A stretch of 64,000 nucleotides of DNA from Paracoccaceae bacterium (GTDB lineage Bacteria > Pseudomonadota > Alphaproteobacteria > Rhodobacterales > Rhodobacteraceae): positions 157,303-221,302 of the forward strand of contig JABURR010000094.1 of assembly GCA_014762635.1 (NCBI GenBank), written 5' to 3'. Both the position numbers and the translations under genes were made by a program. Below are positions 8,580 to 20,126 of the stretch, in pieces (position 1 is the first letter of the stretch; every line of letters begins with the position of its first letter). Below the pieces are notes generated by a model. That model saw only the letters and a list, made by a program, of their open reading frames with translations, was not told the origin of the DNA and made no database searches.

Positions 8580-9395
8580 CTAGCCGCCCCAGGTGGGGTG
8601 AAACAGCCCGCCCGGCGACAGGGTGAAGATCTCGAACCCGTCCGCGGTCACGCCGATGGAATGTTCGAACTGCGCGGAAAGCGACTTGTCGCGGGTCACC
8701 GCGGTCCAGTCATCGGCGAGAACCTTGGTTTCCGGGCGGCCCAGGTTCACCATCGGCTCGATGGTAAAGAACATGCCCTCTTCCAGGACCGGCCCGGTGC
8801 CCGGGCGGCCGTAGTGCAGCACGTTCGGCGGGGCGTGGAACACCCGGCCCAGGCCGTGACCGCAGAAGTCGCGCACGACGCTCATTCGGTGCGCCTCGAC
8901 GTAGGCTTGGATCGCGTGGCCGATGTCGCCGAAAGTGTTGCCGGGGCGCACAGCCTCGATCCCCTTGAAAAGCGAGTCATGGGTCACCTGGATCAGGCGC
9001 TCGGCCTTACGGCCGAGCTTGCCGGCCACGAACATCCGGCTGGTGTCGCCGAACCAGCCATCCACGATCACCGTGACGTCGATATTCAGGATATCGCCGT
9101 CCTTGAGGGTCTTGGGTCCCGGGATCCCGTGGCAGACCACGTGGTTTACGCTGATGCAGCTTGCGTGCTGGTAACCTTTGTAGCCGATGGTGGCCGATTT
9201 CGCGCCCGCGGCCTCGACCTTCTCGGTGATGACGCGGTCCAATTCCTCGGTGGTTGCGCCGGGAACGACCAGCGGCGCGACCTCGTCGAGGATGCGCGCG
9301 GCCACCTCGCCGGCGGCACGCATGCCGGCAAAGTCCTGGTCTTCGTGAATGCGGATGCCGTCACGGGTCAGACGGGCATGGCTTTTGTCTTCCAA
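8580..9395 (-). CDS. map: Type I methionine aminopeptidase
   Basis: This metallopeptidase removes initiator Met from nascent proteins, acting after peptide deformylase. The 271-aa pita-bread protein shows all metal-binding and catalytic positions: HASCISVNHVVCHGIPG, INIDVTVI-like NIDVTVIVDGWFGDTSRMF with two Asp ligands, GHGLGRVFHAPP with a His ligand, FTIEPMVN with a Glu ligand and QFEHSIGVT with the last Glu. The start is an unusual TTG at 9393-9395; GGAG stands 7 bp before it, and no ATG exists further upstream in frame. The def-fmt cluster that supplies its substrates is 30 kb away. Confidence 0.94.
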   Translation of the reverse strand: MEDKSHARLTRDGIRIHEDQDFAGMRAAGEVAARILDEVAPLVVPGATTEELDRVITEKVEAAGAKSATIGYKGYQHASCISVNHVVCHGIPGPKTLKDGDILNIDVTVIVDGWFGDTSRMFVAGKLGRKAERLIQVTHDSLFKGIEAVRPGNTFGDIGHAIQAYVEAHRMSVVRDFCGHGLGRVFHAPPNVLHYGRPGTGPVLEEGMFFTIEPMVNLGRPETKVLADDWTAVTRDKSLSAQFEHSIGVTADGFEIFTLSPGGLFHPTWGG

Positions 9396-9441
9396 CGGAT
9401 CACTCCATCGTCATTTCGCCATTACATAGGTCAGAAGTCCG

Positions 9442-10176
9442 TCAGGTGCCAGTACCACGCGGGGCTTGTGGCGCAGGGTCCACGGGAAGGGCCTCGCCCA
9501 GGTCCACGCCCTCGGTGCTGATGCGGGTTCCATAGCACAGCATCTCGACCCCGGCGGCGCGGGCCGCATCAAAGGCGCGGGCGTAGGTGGGGTCAATATC
9601 CCCCGCCAGCCGCAGGCGCTCGCAATCGGTGCGCTGCACGAGGTAAAGCATCACCGCACGGTGCCCAGCCGCCGCCATGGCGCTCAATTCCTCAAGGTGC
9701 CGGGCGCCGCGGGCGGTCACGCTGTCGGGAAACTCGGCCCAGTCGCCATCGCGGCGCAGGTGGACGTTCTTCACCTCGACATAAGCGTCTGGAAGGCCCT
9801 GCTGCTGCAGCAGGAAATCGATACGACTTTTCACGCCGTATTTCACCTCGGGCCGCACATGGGCGTAACCGGCCAACTCCGCGATCCCGCGGCCTTCCAG
9901 CGCCTCTTTCACAACGCGGTTCGGAACGGCGGTGTCGATCCCGGCCCAGTGCCCGCCGGGCAGTTCCGCAAGACGCCAGCCGTATTTGAGCTTTTTCTTC
10001 GGGTCGTCATTGGGCTCCAGCCAGATCCGCAACCCCGGCTCCTTCAGGCCCAGCATCGCGCCGGGGTTGGGGCAATGGGCGCGCACGACCTCACCGCTTT
10101 CCAGCTCGGCATCGCTCAGGAACCGGTTGTAGCGGCGGATCAGCCGCGCGGGCACGAGAGGGGTTGGAAAGCGCAT
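9442..10176 (-). CDS. sfsA: DNA/RNA nuclease SfsA (sugar fermentation stimulation protein)
   Basis: SfsA was named for raising maltose metabolism in E. coli and is now regarded as a nucleic-acid-binding nuclease-like protein; its physiological job is unsettled. The 244-aa product shows the family landmarks: LVPARLIRRYNRFLSDAEL, VRAHCPNPGAMLGL, the KYGVKSRIDFLL core and AYVEVKNVHLRR (a PD-(D/E)XK-like VEVKNV), FPDSVTARGARHL and VMLYLVQRTDC. I set the start at the ATG at 10174-10176, which gives the standard length; the frame stays open upstream only by chance. It is divergent from the CinA-like gene, 48 bp apart. Confidence 0.93.
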   Translation of the reverse strand: MRFPTPLVPARLIRRYNRFLSDAELESGEVVRAHCPNPGAMLGLKEPGLRIWLEPNDDPKKKLKYGWRLAELPGGHWAGIDTAVPNRVVKEALEGRGIAELAGYAHVRPEVKYGVKSRIDFLLQQQGLPDAYVEVKNVHLRRDGDWAEFPDSVTARGARHLEELSAMAAAGHRAVMLYLVQRTDCERLRLAGDIDPTYARAFDAARAAGVEMLCYGTRISTEGVDLGEALPVDPAPQAPRGTGT

Positions 10177-10224
10177 GGCGATGGACCTATACCGAGCAGT
10201 ATCAGGGGACAAGGAGGGGAACCC

Positions 10225-10956
10225 ATGCCCAACCCCACGGCGGCAATTCTGGTGATCGGCGACGAGATCCTCTCGGGGCGGACCCGGGATGCCAACATGC
10301 ATTACCTCGCCAACGAACTGACCCACCGCGGCATCGCGCTGAAAGAAGTGCGGGTCGTCTCGGATGATCGCGACGCGATCGTCGCGGCGGTGAACGCGCT
10401 GCGCACCACCTACGACAACGTCTTCACCTCGGGCGGGATCGGCCCGACGCATGACGACATCACCGCCGATTGCATCGCCGCGGCCTTCGGCGTGGGCATC
10501 GATGTGCGGGACGACGCGCGCGCGATCCTCGAGAAGCGCTACTCCGAGCTGGGGCACGAGATGAACGAGGCGCGGTTGCGGATGGCCCGCATCCCCGATG
10601 GTGCTGCGCTGATCGACAATCCTGTGTCGGGCGCACCGGGGTTCTCCATCGGCAATGTCCATGTGATGGCCGGGGTGCCGCAGATATTCCAGGCGATGGT
10701 GGCCAGCGTGCTGCCGAAACTCACCGGTGGCGCGCCGCTCCTCAGCCAGTCGATCCGGATCAACCGCGCCGAGGGCGAGATCGCTGGGCCCCTGTCGAAA
10801 CTGGCGAGCGATTTCCCCGACCTCTCGATCGGCTCTTACCCGTTCATCAAGGACGGCGCCTATGGGGTGAACATCGTCATTCGCGGCGCCGAGGGGGCAC
10901 AGGTCGATGCCGCCGTGACCCGGCTCTGCACCGAGTTCGCGGAGTTCATCGGGTGA
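10225..10956 (+). CDS. CinA-like molybdopterin-binding (MoaB/Mog) domain protein
   Basis: The 243-aa product is a stand-alone MoCF-biosynthesis domain of the CinA N-terminal type. Visible motifs are ILVIGDEILSGRTRDAN at the N-terminus and FTSGGIGPTHDDITAD, followed by GFSIGNVHVMAGVPQIFQAM. It lacks the C-terminal nicotinamide-nucleotide deamidase domain of full CinA, so a pyrophosphatase or molybdopterin-related role is possible but unproved. AAGGAGGGG lies 6 bp before the ATG, a strong ribosome site. It is coupled to the GNAT gene downstream by a GTGA overlap. Confidence 0.9.
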   Translation: MPNPTAAILVIGDEILSGRTRDANMHYLANELTHRGIALKEVRVVSDDRDAIVAAVNALRTTYDNVFTSGGIGPTHDDITADCIAAAFGVGIDVRDDARAILEKRYSELGHEMNEARLRMARIPDGAALIDNPVSGAPGFSIGNVHVMAGVPQIFQAMVASVLPKLTGGAPLLSQSIRINRAEGEIAGPLSKLASDFPDLSIGSYPFIKDGAYGVNIVIRGAEGAQVDAAVTRLCTEFAEFIG

Positions 10957-11675
10957 CATTCCCCACCGCCGAGCAGGTCCTCGCGGCCATTGACGCCACA
11001 TGGCCTGCCGCGTCTGTCCGGCGCGATGGCCCTTGGCTGATCCGCGACGGGCAGGGCGGCGGCAAGAGGGTCTCGGCGGCAACCCCGGTCGGCTCGGTGA
11101 GCGAGAGCGACATCGCCACCGCCGAGGCGGCGATGCGCGACCTGGGGCAATCGCCGCTTTTCATGATCGCGGACGGAGACGAGGCGCTGGACCGCTGGCT
11201 TGATGCACGCGGCTACGTCATCGTTGACCCGGTGGTGCTCTATGTCGGGGCCGTCGAAGAGCTTGCGGCCGAGCCCTTGCCACGGGTGGCAAGTTTCGAG
11301 ATCTGGCCGCCACTGGCCATCATGGAAGAGCTTTGGGCCGCGGGCGGGATCGGCCCGGCGCGGCTTGCGGTGATGGCGCGCGCGGCCGATCCAAAGACCG
11401 CAATTCTTGGCCGGACCGATGACACTCCATCGGGTGCAGCCTTCGTCTCGGCCCATGAAAACATAGCCATGATCCACGCGATCGAGGTGTCATCGGCAAT
11501 TCGCCGCCGAGGCACAGGCCGCAATATCCTGCGGGCGGCTTCGAAATGGGCCCAAAATCAAGGCATAAGCTGGCTGGCACTGGCTGTTACGGAGGCAAAC
11601 GCCCCGGCGCGCGCCTTGTATTCTTCTCTCGGGATGCGATCTGTGGGACACTACCACTACCGCTCAGAAGAATAA
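10953..11675 (+). CDS. GNAT family N-acetyltransferase
   Basis: The 240-aa protein has a C-terminal GNAT domain with the acetyl-CoA-binding pyrophosphate loop (IRRRGTGRNILRAASKWA, residues near 190) and the conserved NAPARALYSSLGM end. The N-terminal half is less conserved, as in two-domain GNATs. It starts with a GTG that overlaps the CinA-like stop codon, so the two are probably made together, but nothing in the sequence identifies the substrate. Confidence 0.85.
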   Translation: MTFPTAEQVLAAIDATWPAASVRRDGPWLIRDGQGGGKRVSAATPVGSVSESDIATAEAAMRDLGQSPLFMIADGDEALDRWLDARGYVIVDPVVLYVGAVEELAAEPLPRVASFEIWPPLAIMEELWAAGGIGPARLAVMARAADPKTAILGRTDDTPSGAAFVSAHENIAMIHAIEVSSAIRRRGTGRNILRAASKWAQNQGISWLALAVTEANAPARALYSSLGMRSVGHYHYRSEE

Positions 11676-11693
11676 CAGTAGGCACGGCAGAAC

Positions 11694-12269
11694 TTGACTA
11701 AATCAAAAGAGGCGACAATCGAGCTCGACCTTCCCATGGTCGATCCCTTGCCCGAGTCCACGCAGAAGTACTTTGACATCTGCGCGGAAAAGCTGGGCCT
11801 CGTGCCCAATGTGCTGCGCGCCTACGCGTTCGATATCGACAAGTTGAACGCCTTCACGACGCTCTACAACGACGTGATGCTGGCAGACAGCGGCCTCAGC
11901 AAGCTCGAACGCGAGATGATCGCGGTCGTCGTCTCCTCGATCAACCGCTGCTTCTATTGCCTGGTGGCCCACGGCGCCGCGGTACGCGAGCTTTCGGGCG
12001 ACCCGATGCTCGGCGAACAGATGGTGATGAATTACCGGGTGGCGGATTTAAGCCGACGGCACCGGGCCATGCTCGACTTCGCCGCAAAGTTGACCGATTC
12101 CCCCCATACCGTTGAGGAAGCTGATCGCGAGGCTCTGCGCGAGGCTGGATTCAGCGACCGGGATATCTGGGATATCGCCGCCGTCGCCGGGTTCTTCAAC
12201 ATGAGCAACCGCGTCGCCTCTGCCGTCGACATGAAACCAAACGAAGAATACCACGCCGCAAACAGATGA
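11694..12269 (+). CDS. Peroxidase-related protein of the carboxymuconolactone decarboxylase / AhpD fold
   Basis: The 191-aa product carries the AhpD-like CxxC and His active site NRCFYCLVAHG (Cys86, Cys89, His93), which in characterised relatives reduces peroxides. The N-terminal PEST-QKYFDICAEKLGLVPNVLRAYA and C-terminal DRDIWDIAAVAGFFNMSNRVAS stretches match the uncharacterised peroxidase-related (TIGR01926-like) subfamily rather than AhpD itself. Translation begins at a TTG (11694) just downstream of the GNAT gene. The stop overlaps the ATG of the OmpA-family gene, so both are probably co-transcribed. Its reductant is not evident. Confidence 0.85.
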   Translation: MTKSKEATIELDLPMVDPLPESTQKYFDICAEKLGLVPNVLRAYAFDIDKLNAFTTLYNDVMLADSGLSKLEREMIAVVVSSINRCFYCLVAHGAAVRELSGDPMLGEQMVMNYRVADLSRRHRAMLDFAAKLTDSPHTVEEADREALREAGFSDRDIWDIAAVAGFFNMSNRVASAVDMKPNEEYHAANR

Positions 12270-13216
12270 AATTTCAACGCCTCACCCTTCCCCTGATGCT
12301 GATCGCCGCGCCCGGTATGGTGTCCGCCTTGTCGCTGGACCTGCCGGAAAATGCCGCGCGCGTGGCACAGCAGGTTGAGGCGCTCGACAGCTATGCGGTT
12401 CCGGTCGGCCCCTATCATGGCAACGGGATCGCGGCCCTGTCGGTCGAGGGCGAGGTGAACGAGTCGGCCTGGCGCTTGCCGTCCAGTGCCCAGACCACGC
12501 TCCAGATCATGACGCCGCTGCGCGAGCAGCTGGTTCAGGACGGGTTCGAGATCCTGTTCGAATGCGATGACCGGGAGTGCGGGGGCTTCGATTTCCGGTA
12601 CGCGATCAACGTCCTGCCCGAGCCAGACATGCATGTGGATCTGGGGGACTACCGCTTCCTGACCGCGCGCCGCGCCGCTCCGGGCAAGGAGGCCGAGTAC
12701 ATCTGCCTGATCGTCAGCCGCAGCGCCAACGCGGGTTACGTGCAAATGACCCGGGTCGGCCCGGAAGATGCCCGGCCGGTCATGGTGTCCTCGTCGATGC
12801 AGAGCTTCCGCACGGCCGCCGAGCCGCAGGTGGAACCGCAGACGATTCAGGTGTCGCTCGAAACCGAAGGTCGGCTGACGCTGGAGGATCTGAGTTTCGA
12901 GGTCGGCTCCTCACGTCTGGGCACCGGGCCATTCGACTCGCTCGAATCCCTCGCTGCGTACCTCAACGCCAATCCTGACCGCGAAGTCGTGCTCGTCGGC
13001 CATTCCGACGCGGATGGCTCGCTCGAAGCCAATATCGCCCTCAGCAAGGCCCGGGCCGCCTCGGTCGCGGAACGGCTGGTGCAGGAGTATGGCGTTGCCG
13101 CAGGCCAGGTCTCGTCCGACGGTGTCGGCTTCCTGATGCCGCTGGCCTCGAACCTGACCGAAGAAGGTCGCACTCAAAACAGAAGGGTCGAAGTGGTTCT
13201 CACTTCGACCCAGTAA
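12266..13216 (+). CDS. OmpA family protein with N-terminal DUF4892-like domain
   Basis: The 316-aa protein has a Sec signal peptide (cleavage near VSALS), a middle region resembling DUF4892 (FECDDRECGGFDFRYAINVLPEP) and a C-terminal OmpA domain that should bind peptidoglycan. The OmpA domain shows LEDLSFEVGSSRLG, VVLVGHSDADGSLEANIALSKARAASV and LTEEGRTQNRRVEVVL with the conserved Asp/Arg peptidoglycan contacts. No beta-barrel is visible, so it is probably a periplasmic or outer-membrane-associated tether. It overlaps the preceding peroxidase-related gene by 4 bp. Confidence 0.88.
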   Translation: MKFQRLTLPLMLIAAPGMVSALSLDLPENAARVAQQVEALDSYAVPVGPYHGNGIAALSVEGEVNESAWRLPSSAQTTLQIMTPLREQLVQDGFEILFECDDRECGGFDFRYAINVLPEPDMHVDLGDYRFLTARRAAPGKEAEYICLIVSRSANAGYVQMTRVGPEDARPVMVSSSMQSFRTAAEPQVEPQTIQVSLETEGRLTLEDLSFEVGSSRLGTGPFDSLESLAAYLNANPDREVVLVGHSDADGSLEANIALSKARAASVAERLVQEYGVAAGQVSSDGVGFLMPLASNLTEEGRTQNRRVEVVLTSTQ

Positions 13217-13249
13217 TAGTGCACCTTTTCGGCTAAACCTACCGACTCT

Positions 13250-14155
13250 TTACCATGACTCAGGGCCCTTGTCCGCGAACTGGTGGACAAGGAAATCTAT
13301 GAAGGCGCGCACTTTCGGCTGAGTGAAGCGCCCGGGCGGGTAGACTGCGTAAATCCCCTGAACCTCGACCGGGAGGTCGGGAATTGCTTCTTCCACGACA
13401 CCGGTGCGCAGCGCATCGGAGTAGAGGAAGCTCGGGAGATAGGCGATGCCCAACCCGGAAATGGCAGCATTCAGAAGCGACTGTCCGTCATTCACGGTCA
13501 GCCAGCCCGACGTCCGGACCTGGCGCTTCTCGCCCGAGGGGGCGGTGACCTTCCAGACCGCGTTATTGGCCTGGTTGGAATAGTGCAGCAGCTTGTGATC
13601 GTTCAGATCGTCGATCCGCATCGGCCGCCCGTATTTCTGGAAATAGGACGGTGCGCCGACCATACGCTGGGTGGTTTCCGTCAGCTTGCGCGCACGCAGC
13701 GAGGAATCCTCCAGCTCTCCGATCTTGATGGCAACGTCGAACCCTTCGGAGATCAGCTCCACGTAGCGGTTGGTCAGCACCATGTTCAGGGTGATGTCGG
13801 GATACTCCAGCAGGAACTGCCCGACGATCGGCGACAGGTGATTGACGCCGAAATCCGTGGTGACAGACACGCGAAGCAGGCCCGACGGGGCGCTTTGCAT
13901 CGAGGTCACCAGCGCATCGGCTTCGCCCGCATCGTTCAGGACGCGCCGTGCACGGTCATAATAAGCGAGGCCGATCTCGGTCGGGCTGACCCGACGGGTG
14001 GTGCGATTCAGCAGCCGTGCACCGAGCCGTGCCTCAAGCGAGGAGACGTGCTTGGAAACGGCGGATTTCGAAATCCCCATCTTCTTGGCCGCATCGGTGA
14101 AGCCGCCCTGGTCCACAACCGTGGCGAAGGCTTCCATCTCTGTCAGTCGGTCCAT
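13250..14155 (-). CDS. LysR family transcriptional regulator
   Basis: This is a 301-aa LysR-type DNA-binding regulator. The N-terminal winged helix is clear: MEAFATVVDQGGFTDAAKKM, then GISKSAVSKHVSSLEARLGA, with the RTTRRVSPTEIG wing. The rest is a substrate-binding domain of the CrgA/DsdC-like branch. LysR genes often regulate a divergent neighbour, but here the 143 bp upstream leads to the end of the FadH-type gene on the same strand, so the target cannot be inferred from position. I found no T-N11-A palindrome I trust in the gap. Confidence 0.9.
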   Translation of the reverse strand: MDRLTEMEAFATVVDQGGFTDAAKKMGISKSAVSKHVSSLEARLGARLLNRTTRRVSPTEIGLAYYDRARRVLNDAGEADALVTSMQSAPSGLLRVSVTTDFGVNHLSPIVGQFLLEYPDITLNMVLTNRYVELISEGFDVAIKIGELEDSSLRARKLTETTQRMVGAPSYFQKYGRPMRIDDLNDHKLLHYSNQANNAVWKVTAPSGEKRQVRTSGWLTVNDGQSLLNAAISGLGIAYLPSFLYSDALRTGVVEEAIPDLPVEVQGIYAVYPPGRFTQPKVRAFIDFLVHQFADKGPESW

Positions 14156-14298
14156 CTACGATCCGCCCTATCAACGCGCGCATGCATCCCACCGAGCGAC
14201 TATGGTCGGGAATTCGGGCGAGATTGGGGACAAACTCTCACAATAAATGAAAATTATGTGGCACCGTCCCTGTACGCGAAACGCCAGAAACGGAATGT

Positions 14299-16392
<2,094 letters not shown>

Positions 16393-19300
16393 TCACCTGA
16401 GACTGTCGATCAAGGCCCGGGCCGAATTCGAGCGCGGCTGCCACAGCCCCCGGTCGATCGCCTCGGCGAGCCTCTCGGCAATCTCGCGCAGGGCGGGGGC
16501 ATTCGCCTCGGCGATGAACTCCCGCGTTTCGTCATCCTCGAGGAAGGCCGCGTGCACCAGGTCGAAGTGGTGACCACGCACCGCGCCGGTGGTGGCGGCA
16601 AAGGCGAAAAGGTAATCCACCGTAGCGGCGATCTCGAACGCGCCCTTGTAGCCGTGGCGCTTGACCCCCTCGATCCATTTCGGGTTGACCACGCGGGATC
16701 GGACGACCCGGCCGATCTCGTCCTCCAGCGTGCGGATCACCGGGCGCTCGGGCCGGGAATGGTCGTTGTGATAGATCGGCCGGTCGCGCCCCTGCAGGGT
16801 ACTGACCGCCGCCGCGGCGCCGCCCTCGAACTGGTAATAATCGTCGCTGTCGAGCAGGTCATGCTCTCGGTTGTCCTGATTCTGCACGATGGCCTCCGCC
16901 TGCGAAAGCCTCTGCTCGAACGCCGCCCGGGCGCGCGTGCCTTCCGCGTCCTTGCCATAGGCATAGCTGCCCCATTCAAGGTAGGCCTCGGCCAGGTCGG
17001 CCTTCTCGGCCCAGAGCCGCTCGTCGATCATCGCCTGCAACCCCGCGCCATAGGCACCGGGTTTCGCGCCGAAGACGCGGAACTGCCCCTCCGCCCCTTC
17101 GGCGCGGGCACGGGCGGCGGCGGGGTTCACCTCGTCCGGTTCGTCCAGCGCCATCACCGCGCGGGCTGCCGAATCCACCAGCGCGATCTGCTGCGGAAAG
17201 GCATCGCGGAAGAAGCCTGACACGCGCAGAGTCACGTCCACCCGGGGCCGGCCCAGCGCCGTGTGCGGGATGATCTCGAACCCGGTCACGCGCCGGTTTG
17301 CCGCGTCCCATTGCGGCTTCACCCCCATCAGCGCCAGCGCCTGGGCGATATCGTCGCCGCCGGTGCGCATGTTCGCGGTGCCCCAAGCGGTCAGCAGCAT
17401 GGTTCGGGGCCAGTCGCCCTCGGCCTGCAGGTGTTTCTCGATCAGCAGGTTCGCCGATTTCCAGCCCAGCGCCCAGGCGGCGGGCGTCGGCACCGCGCGG
17501 CTGTCCACACTGAAGAAGTTCCGCCCGGTGGGCAGGGTGTCGGGCCGGCCGCGCGTCGGCGCGCCGGACGGCCCCGGGGCGACGAACTGCCCGGCAAGGG
17601 CGGTGAGAAGCCCCGCCCCCTCCGCCGGTCCACAGGCGCGGATCGCGGGCAGGATCTCGCCATGCAGCGCCTCCAGCACTGGGGCGGTATGGGTGAAATG
17701 TTCCGGCGCTTCGGACCACTGGACTGCCAGGATCGCCAGCCGCTCCAGCCGCTCCACCGTATCGCCAGCGGTCCGCCAGGGGGCTGTCCCTGTGGCCCAA
17801 AGGAACTTGTGCCGCGGCCCCTCCCACGGCGCGGCCATATCGCAATCGAGCGGATCGAAACCGCCCGGTTCGATCCCGCAATCCCGCGCCAGCGCCCGGA
17901 TCAGCGAGGCGTTTCCGCCCGTCCCATCCCCGCGCGGCACCCGCAGGAGCGAGATCGCCAGGTCCCGCTCCTGCTCGCCCTCGGGCGAGGTGCCGAAGAC
18001 ATGCAGCCCGTCGCGGATCTGGGCCTCCTTCAACTCGCAGAGATAGGCGTCGAGCCTGGCCAGGTCCTGCTCCTCGTCCTCGCCCGAAAGCCCGGCATCC
18101 GCATCCAGCCCAGTCGCCGAAGTCAGGCTCAGGATCTCACGCCGCAGATGCTCGATCCGGCGCGGGTCGACCCCGGCGGCCTCGTAATATTCGTCCACCA
18201 ACGCCTCGAGGTCCTTGAGCGGCCCGTAGGTCTCGGCCCGGGTCAGCGGTGGGGTCAGATGATCCACAATCACCGCCTGCGCCCGGCGCTTGGCCTGCGT
18301 GCCCTCGCCCGGGTCGTTCACGATGAACGGATAGATATGCGGCATCGGCCCAAGCACCGCCTCGGGCAGGCAGGTCTCGCTCAGGGCCAGCGCCTTGCCC
18401 GGCAGCCATTCCAGGTTCCCATGCTTGCCCATGTGCACGATCGCATGGGCGCCGAACGCGTGCCGCAGCCAGAAATAGAAGGCGAGGTAATTGTGCGGCG
18501 GGACCAGGTCGGGGGAATGGTAGGTCTCGGTCGGATCGATATTGTAGCCCCGCGCAGGCTGCAGACCCACCACCGCATTGCCGAACCGGTGGATCGACAG
18601 GGCGAAGGCCCCATCGGCGCAGAACGGATCGTCTTCCGGTGCGCCCCAACGCTCTTCGATCCGCTGGCGCAGCTCCCAGGGCAATGCGTCATAGGTATCA
18701 CGGTAGTCGGAAAGGGGCAGGCGTTCGCCACCCTCCCGTGCGGCGCGGTCGGTCAGCCAGTTGGTCGGCCCTGCCATGATGTGCTCCATCAAGGCGGCGC
18801 TGTCTTCCGGTGCGCCTCCGACGCCATAACCTTCGGCCGCCAGCAGGCGCAGCACCCCCACGGTAGCCGCAGGCGTGTCGAGGCCCACGCCATTGGCAAG
18901 CCGCCCGTCCTTGTTGGGATAGTTCGCCAGAACCAGCGCCACGCGCCGTTCGGCCACGGGCGTGCGTCGCAGTCGCGCCCAGTTCGCCGCAAGGTCGGCC
19001 ACGAAATCCACTCGGTCGCCCCGCGCACGATAGCTGGCGATCGGGCATTGCGTCGCCTCGTCAAAGAACGCCTCGCCCTTGAAGCTGATCGCCCGCGACA
19101 GGATGCGCCCGTCGACCTCGGGCAATGCCACGTTCATCGCGATGTCCCGGGCTGACAAACCGGTCAGGCCGCTTTCCCACGCCTCCTCGCCCGACCCCGC
19201 AAGCACCACCTGGAATACCGGGGCGCGGTTGGCGAAGGGGGCGGCCAATGGGTTCTCGGGTGCGTCCTCGCCCATTTGGGGCGAGCCTACCGCGAAGGCC

Positions 19301-20094
19301 GTGCAATTCAGGATCACGTCAGGCGGCGCCTCGGTGAAGAGTGCCTCGAGCGTGGCCACCGAGACCGGGTCCTTGAGCGAGGCCACGAAGATCGGCAACG
19401 GGTTCAGGCCCTTGCGCAACAAGGACCGCACCAGCCGGTTCACCGGGTTCAACCCCGCGCCCTGCAACAGCGCCCGGTAAAAGAGGATCGGCACCACCGG
19501 CGCGCCCTCGGCCCAGTCGGACCGGACGGTGGCCAGATCGGCCTGCCCGGCGCCGGGCCAATAAACGCCCGCACGCAGCAGGGGCCGGGCAGGCGGCGGT
19601 GTCTCGCCCCCCTCCAGCATCGCCCTGGCATAGCCAAGGAACCCGGCGGCGTTCTCGGGGCCACCCTCCACGAGGTAAGCCCAGAACGCATCGTAGTCCT
19701 CGTCCGACACGGTCGAGAGCTGGCGCAGCTCCGCATCTTCCTTGTCATCCCCGGGCAGAAGCGCGAAGGGCACGCCCGCGGCCTGAAGATGGGCCGCGTA
19801 TTGCTCGACCCCGTAGCGCCAGTAGCCCGCCCCGCCAAGGATCCGCGCCACGAGAAGGCGGGATTTGACGGCGCATTTTTCCACATGCAGGTCCACCGAC
19901 ATCGGGTGGCGCAGATGCGCGAGGTTGGCGAGCCGCAGCACCGGGGGCGCAGCCATCTCGGCCCGCGCCTCGGAGAGGGCGGCCAGTTCCGTATCGGCGG
20001 CCGAGAGCACGACGATATCACCCGGGTCCTGGCCCAGGTCGACCGGTTCCTGCCCCTCGTCGATAGAGCCCGGGGTCGCGGCGAGAAGATGCAT
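16393..20094 (-). CDS. cobN: Cobaltochelatase subunit CobN
   Basis: CobN is the large subunit of the ATP-dependent CobNST complex, which inserts Co(II) into hydrogenobyrinic acid a,c-diamide in aerobic B12 synthesis. The 1233-aa product belongs to the CobN/ChlH family: it has the conserved HMGKHGNLEWLPGKALALSE region, WELRQRIEERWG, and NMRTGGDDIAQALALMG. Length matches Pseudomonas CobN (about 1275 aa). I start at the ATG at 20092-20094, where MHLLAATP begins and GGGGGAAAG precedes; the frame upstream runs through a repeat and is not conserved-looking. CobS and CobT are not in the window. CobW lies just upstream on the same strand. Confidence 0.95.
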   Translation of the reverse strand: MHLLAATPGSIDEGQEPVDLGQDPGDIVVLSAADTELAALSEARAEMAAPPVLRLANLAHLRHPMSVDLHVEKCAVKSRLLVARILGGAGYWRYGVEQYAAHLQAAGVPFALLPGDDKEDAELRQLSTVSDEDYDAFWAYLVEGGPENAAGFLGYARAMLEGGETPPPARPLLRAGVYWPGAGQADLATVRSDWAEGAPVVPILFYRALLQGAGLNPVNRLVRSLLRKGLNPLPIFVASLKDPVSVATLEALFTEAPPDVILNCTAFAVGSPQMGEDAPENPLAAPFANRAPVFQVVLAGSGEEAWESGLTGLSARDIAMNVALPEVDGRILSRAISFKGEAFFDEATQCPIASYRARGDRVDFVADLAANWARLRRTPVAERRVALVLANYPNKDGRLANGVGLDTPAATVGVLRLLAAEGYGVGGAPEDSAALMEHIMAGPTNWLTDRAAREGGERLPLSDYRDTYDALPWELRQRIEERWGAPEDDPFCADGAFALSIHRFGNAVVGLQPARGYNIDPTETYHSPDLVPPHNYLAFYFWLRHAFGAHAIVHMGKHGNLEWLPGKALALSETCLPEAVLGPMPHIYPFIVNDPGEGTQAKRRAQAVIVDHLTPPLTRAETYGPLKDLEALVDEYYEAAGVDPRRIEHLRREILSLTSATGLDADAGLSGEDEEQDLARLDAYLCELKEAQIRDGLHVFGTSPEGEQERDLAISLLRVPRGDGTGGNASLIRALARDCGIEPGGFDPLDCDMAAPWEGPRHKFLWATGTAPWRTAGDTVERLERLAILAVQWSEAPEHFTHTAPVLEALHGEILPAIRACGPAEGAGLLTALAGQFVAPGPSGAPTRGRPDTLPTGRNFFSVDSRAVPTPAAWALGWKSANLLIEKHLQAEGDWPRTMLLTAWGTANMRTGGDDIAQALALMGVKPQWDAANRRVTGFEIIPHTALGRPRVDVTLRVSGFFRDAFPQQIALVDSAARAVMALDEPDEVNPAAARARAEGAEGQFRVFGAKPGAYGAGLQAMIDERLWAEKADLAEAYLEWGSYAYGKDAEGTRARAAFEQRLSQAEAIVQNQDNREHDLLDSDDYYQFEGGAAAAVSTLQGRDRPIYHNDHSRPERPVIRTLEDEIGRVVRSRVVNPKWIEGVKRHGYKGAFEIAATVDYLFAFAATTGAVRGHHFDLVHAAFLEDDETREFIAEANAPALREIAERLAEAIDRGLWQPRSNSARALIDSLR

Positions 20095-20126
20095 CAGCTT
20101 TCCCCCCGCTGGCGCGGGGCGATCCG

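Noticed and set aside
9466..10180. Long frame on the + strand covering sfsA before the CinA-like gene
   Set aside because: The CinA-like domain begins at the ATG at 10225 behind AAGGAGGGG; the preceding part is antisense to sfsA and has no family match.
10177..11082. Upstream in-frame extension of SfsA
   Set aside because: It lies antisense to the CinA-like gene; SfsA length and motifs are complete from the ATG at 10174-10176.
17263..19155. A 630-codon open frame opposite cobN
   Set aside because: It is a shadow of cobN on the other strand; its amino-acid composition is typical of antisense frames in GC-rich DNA.
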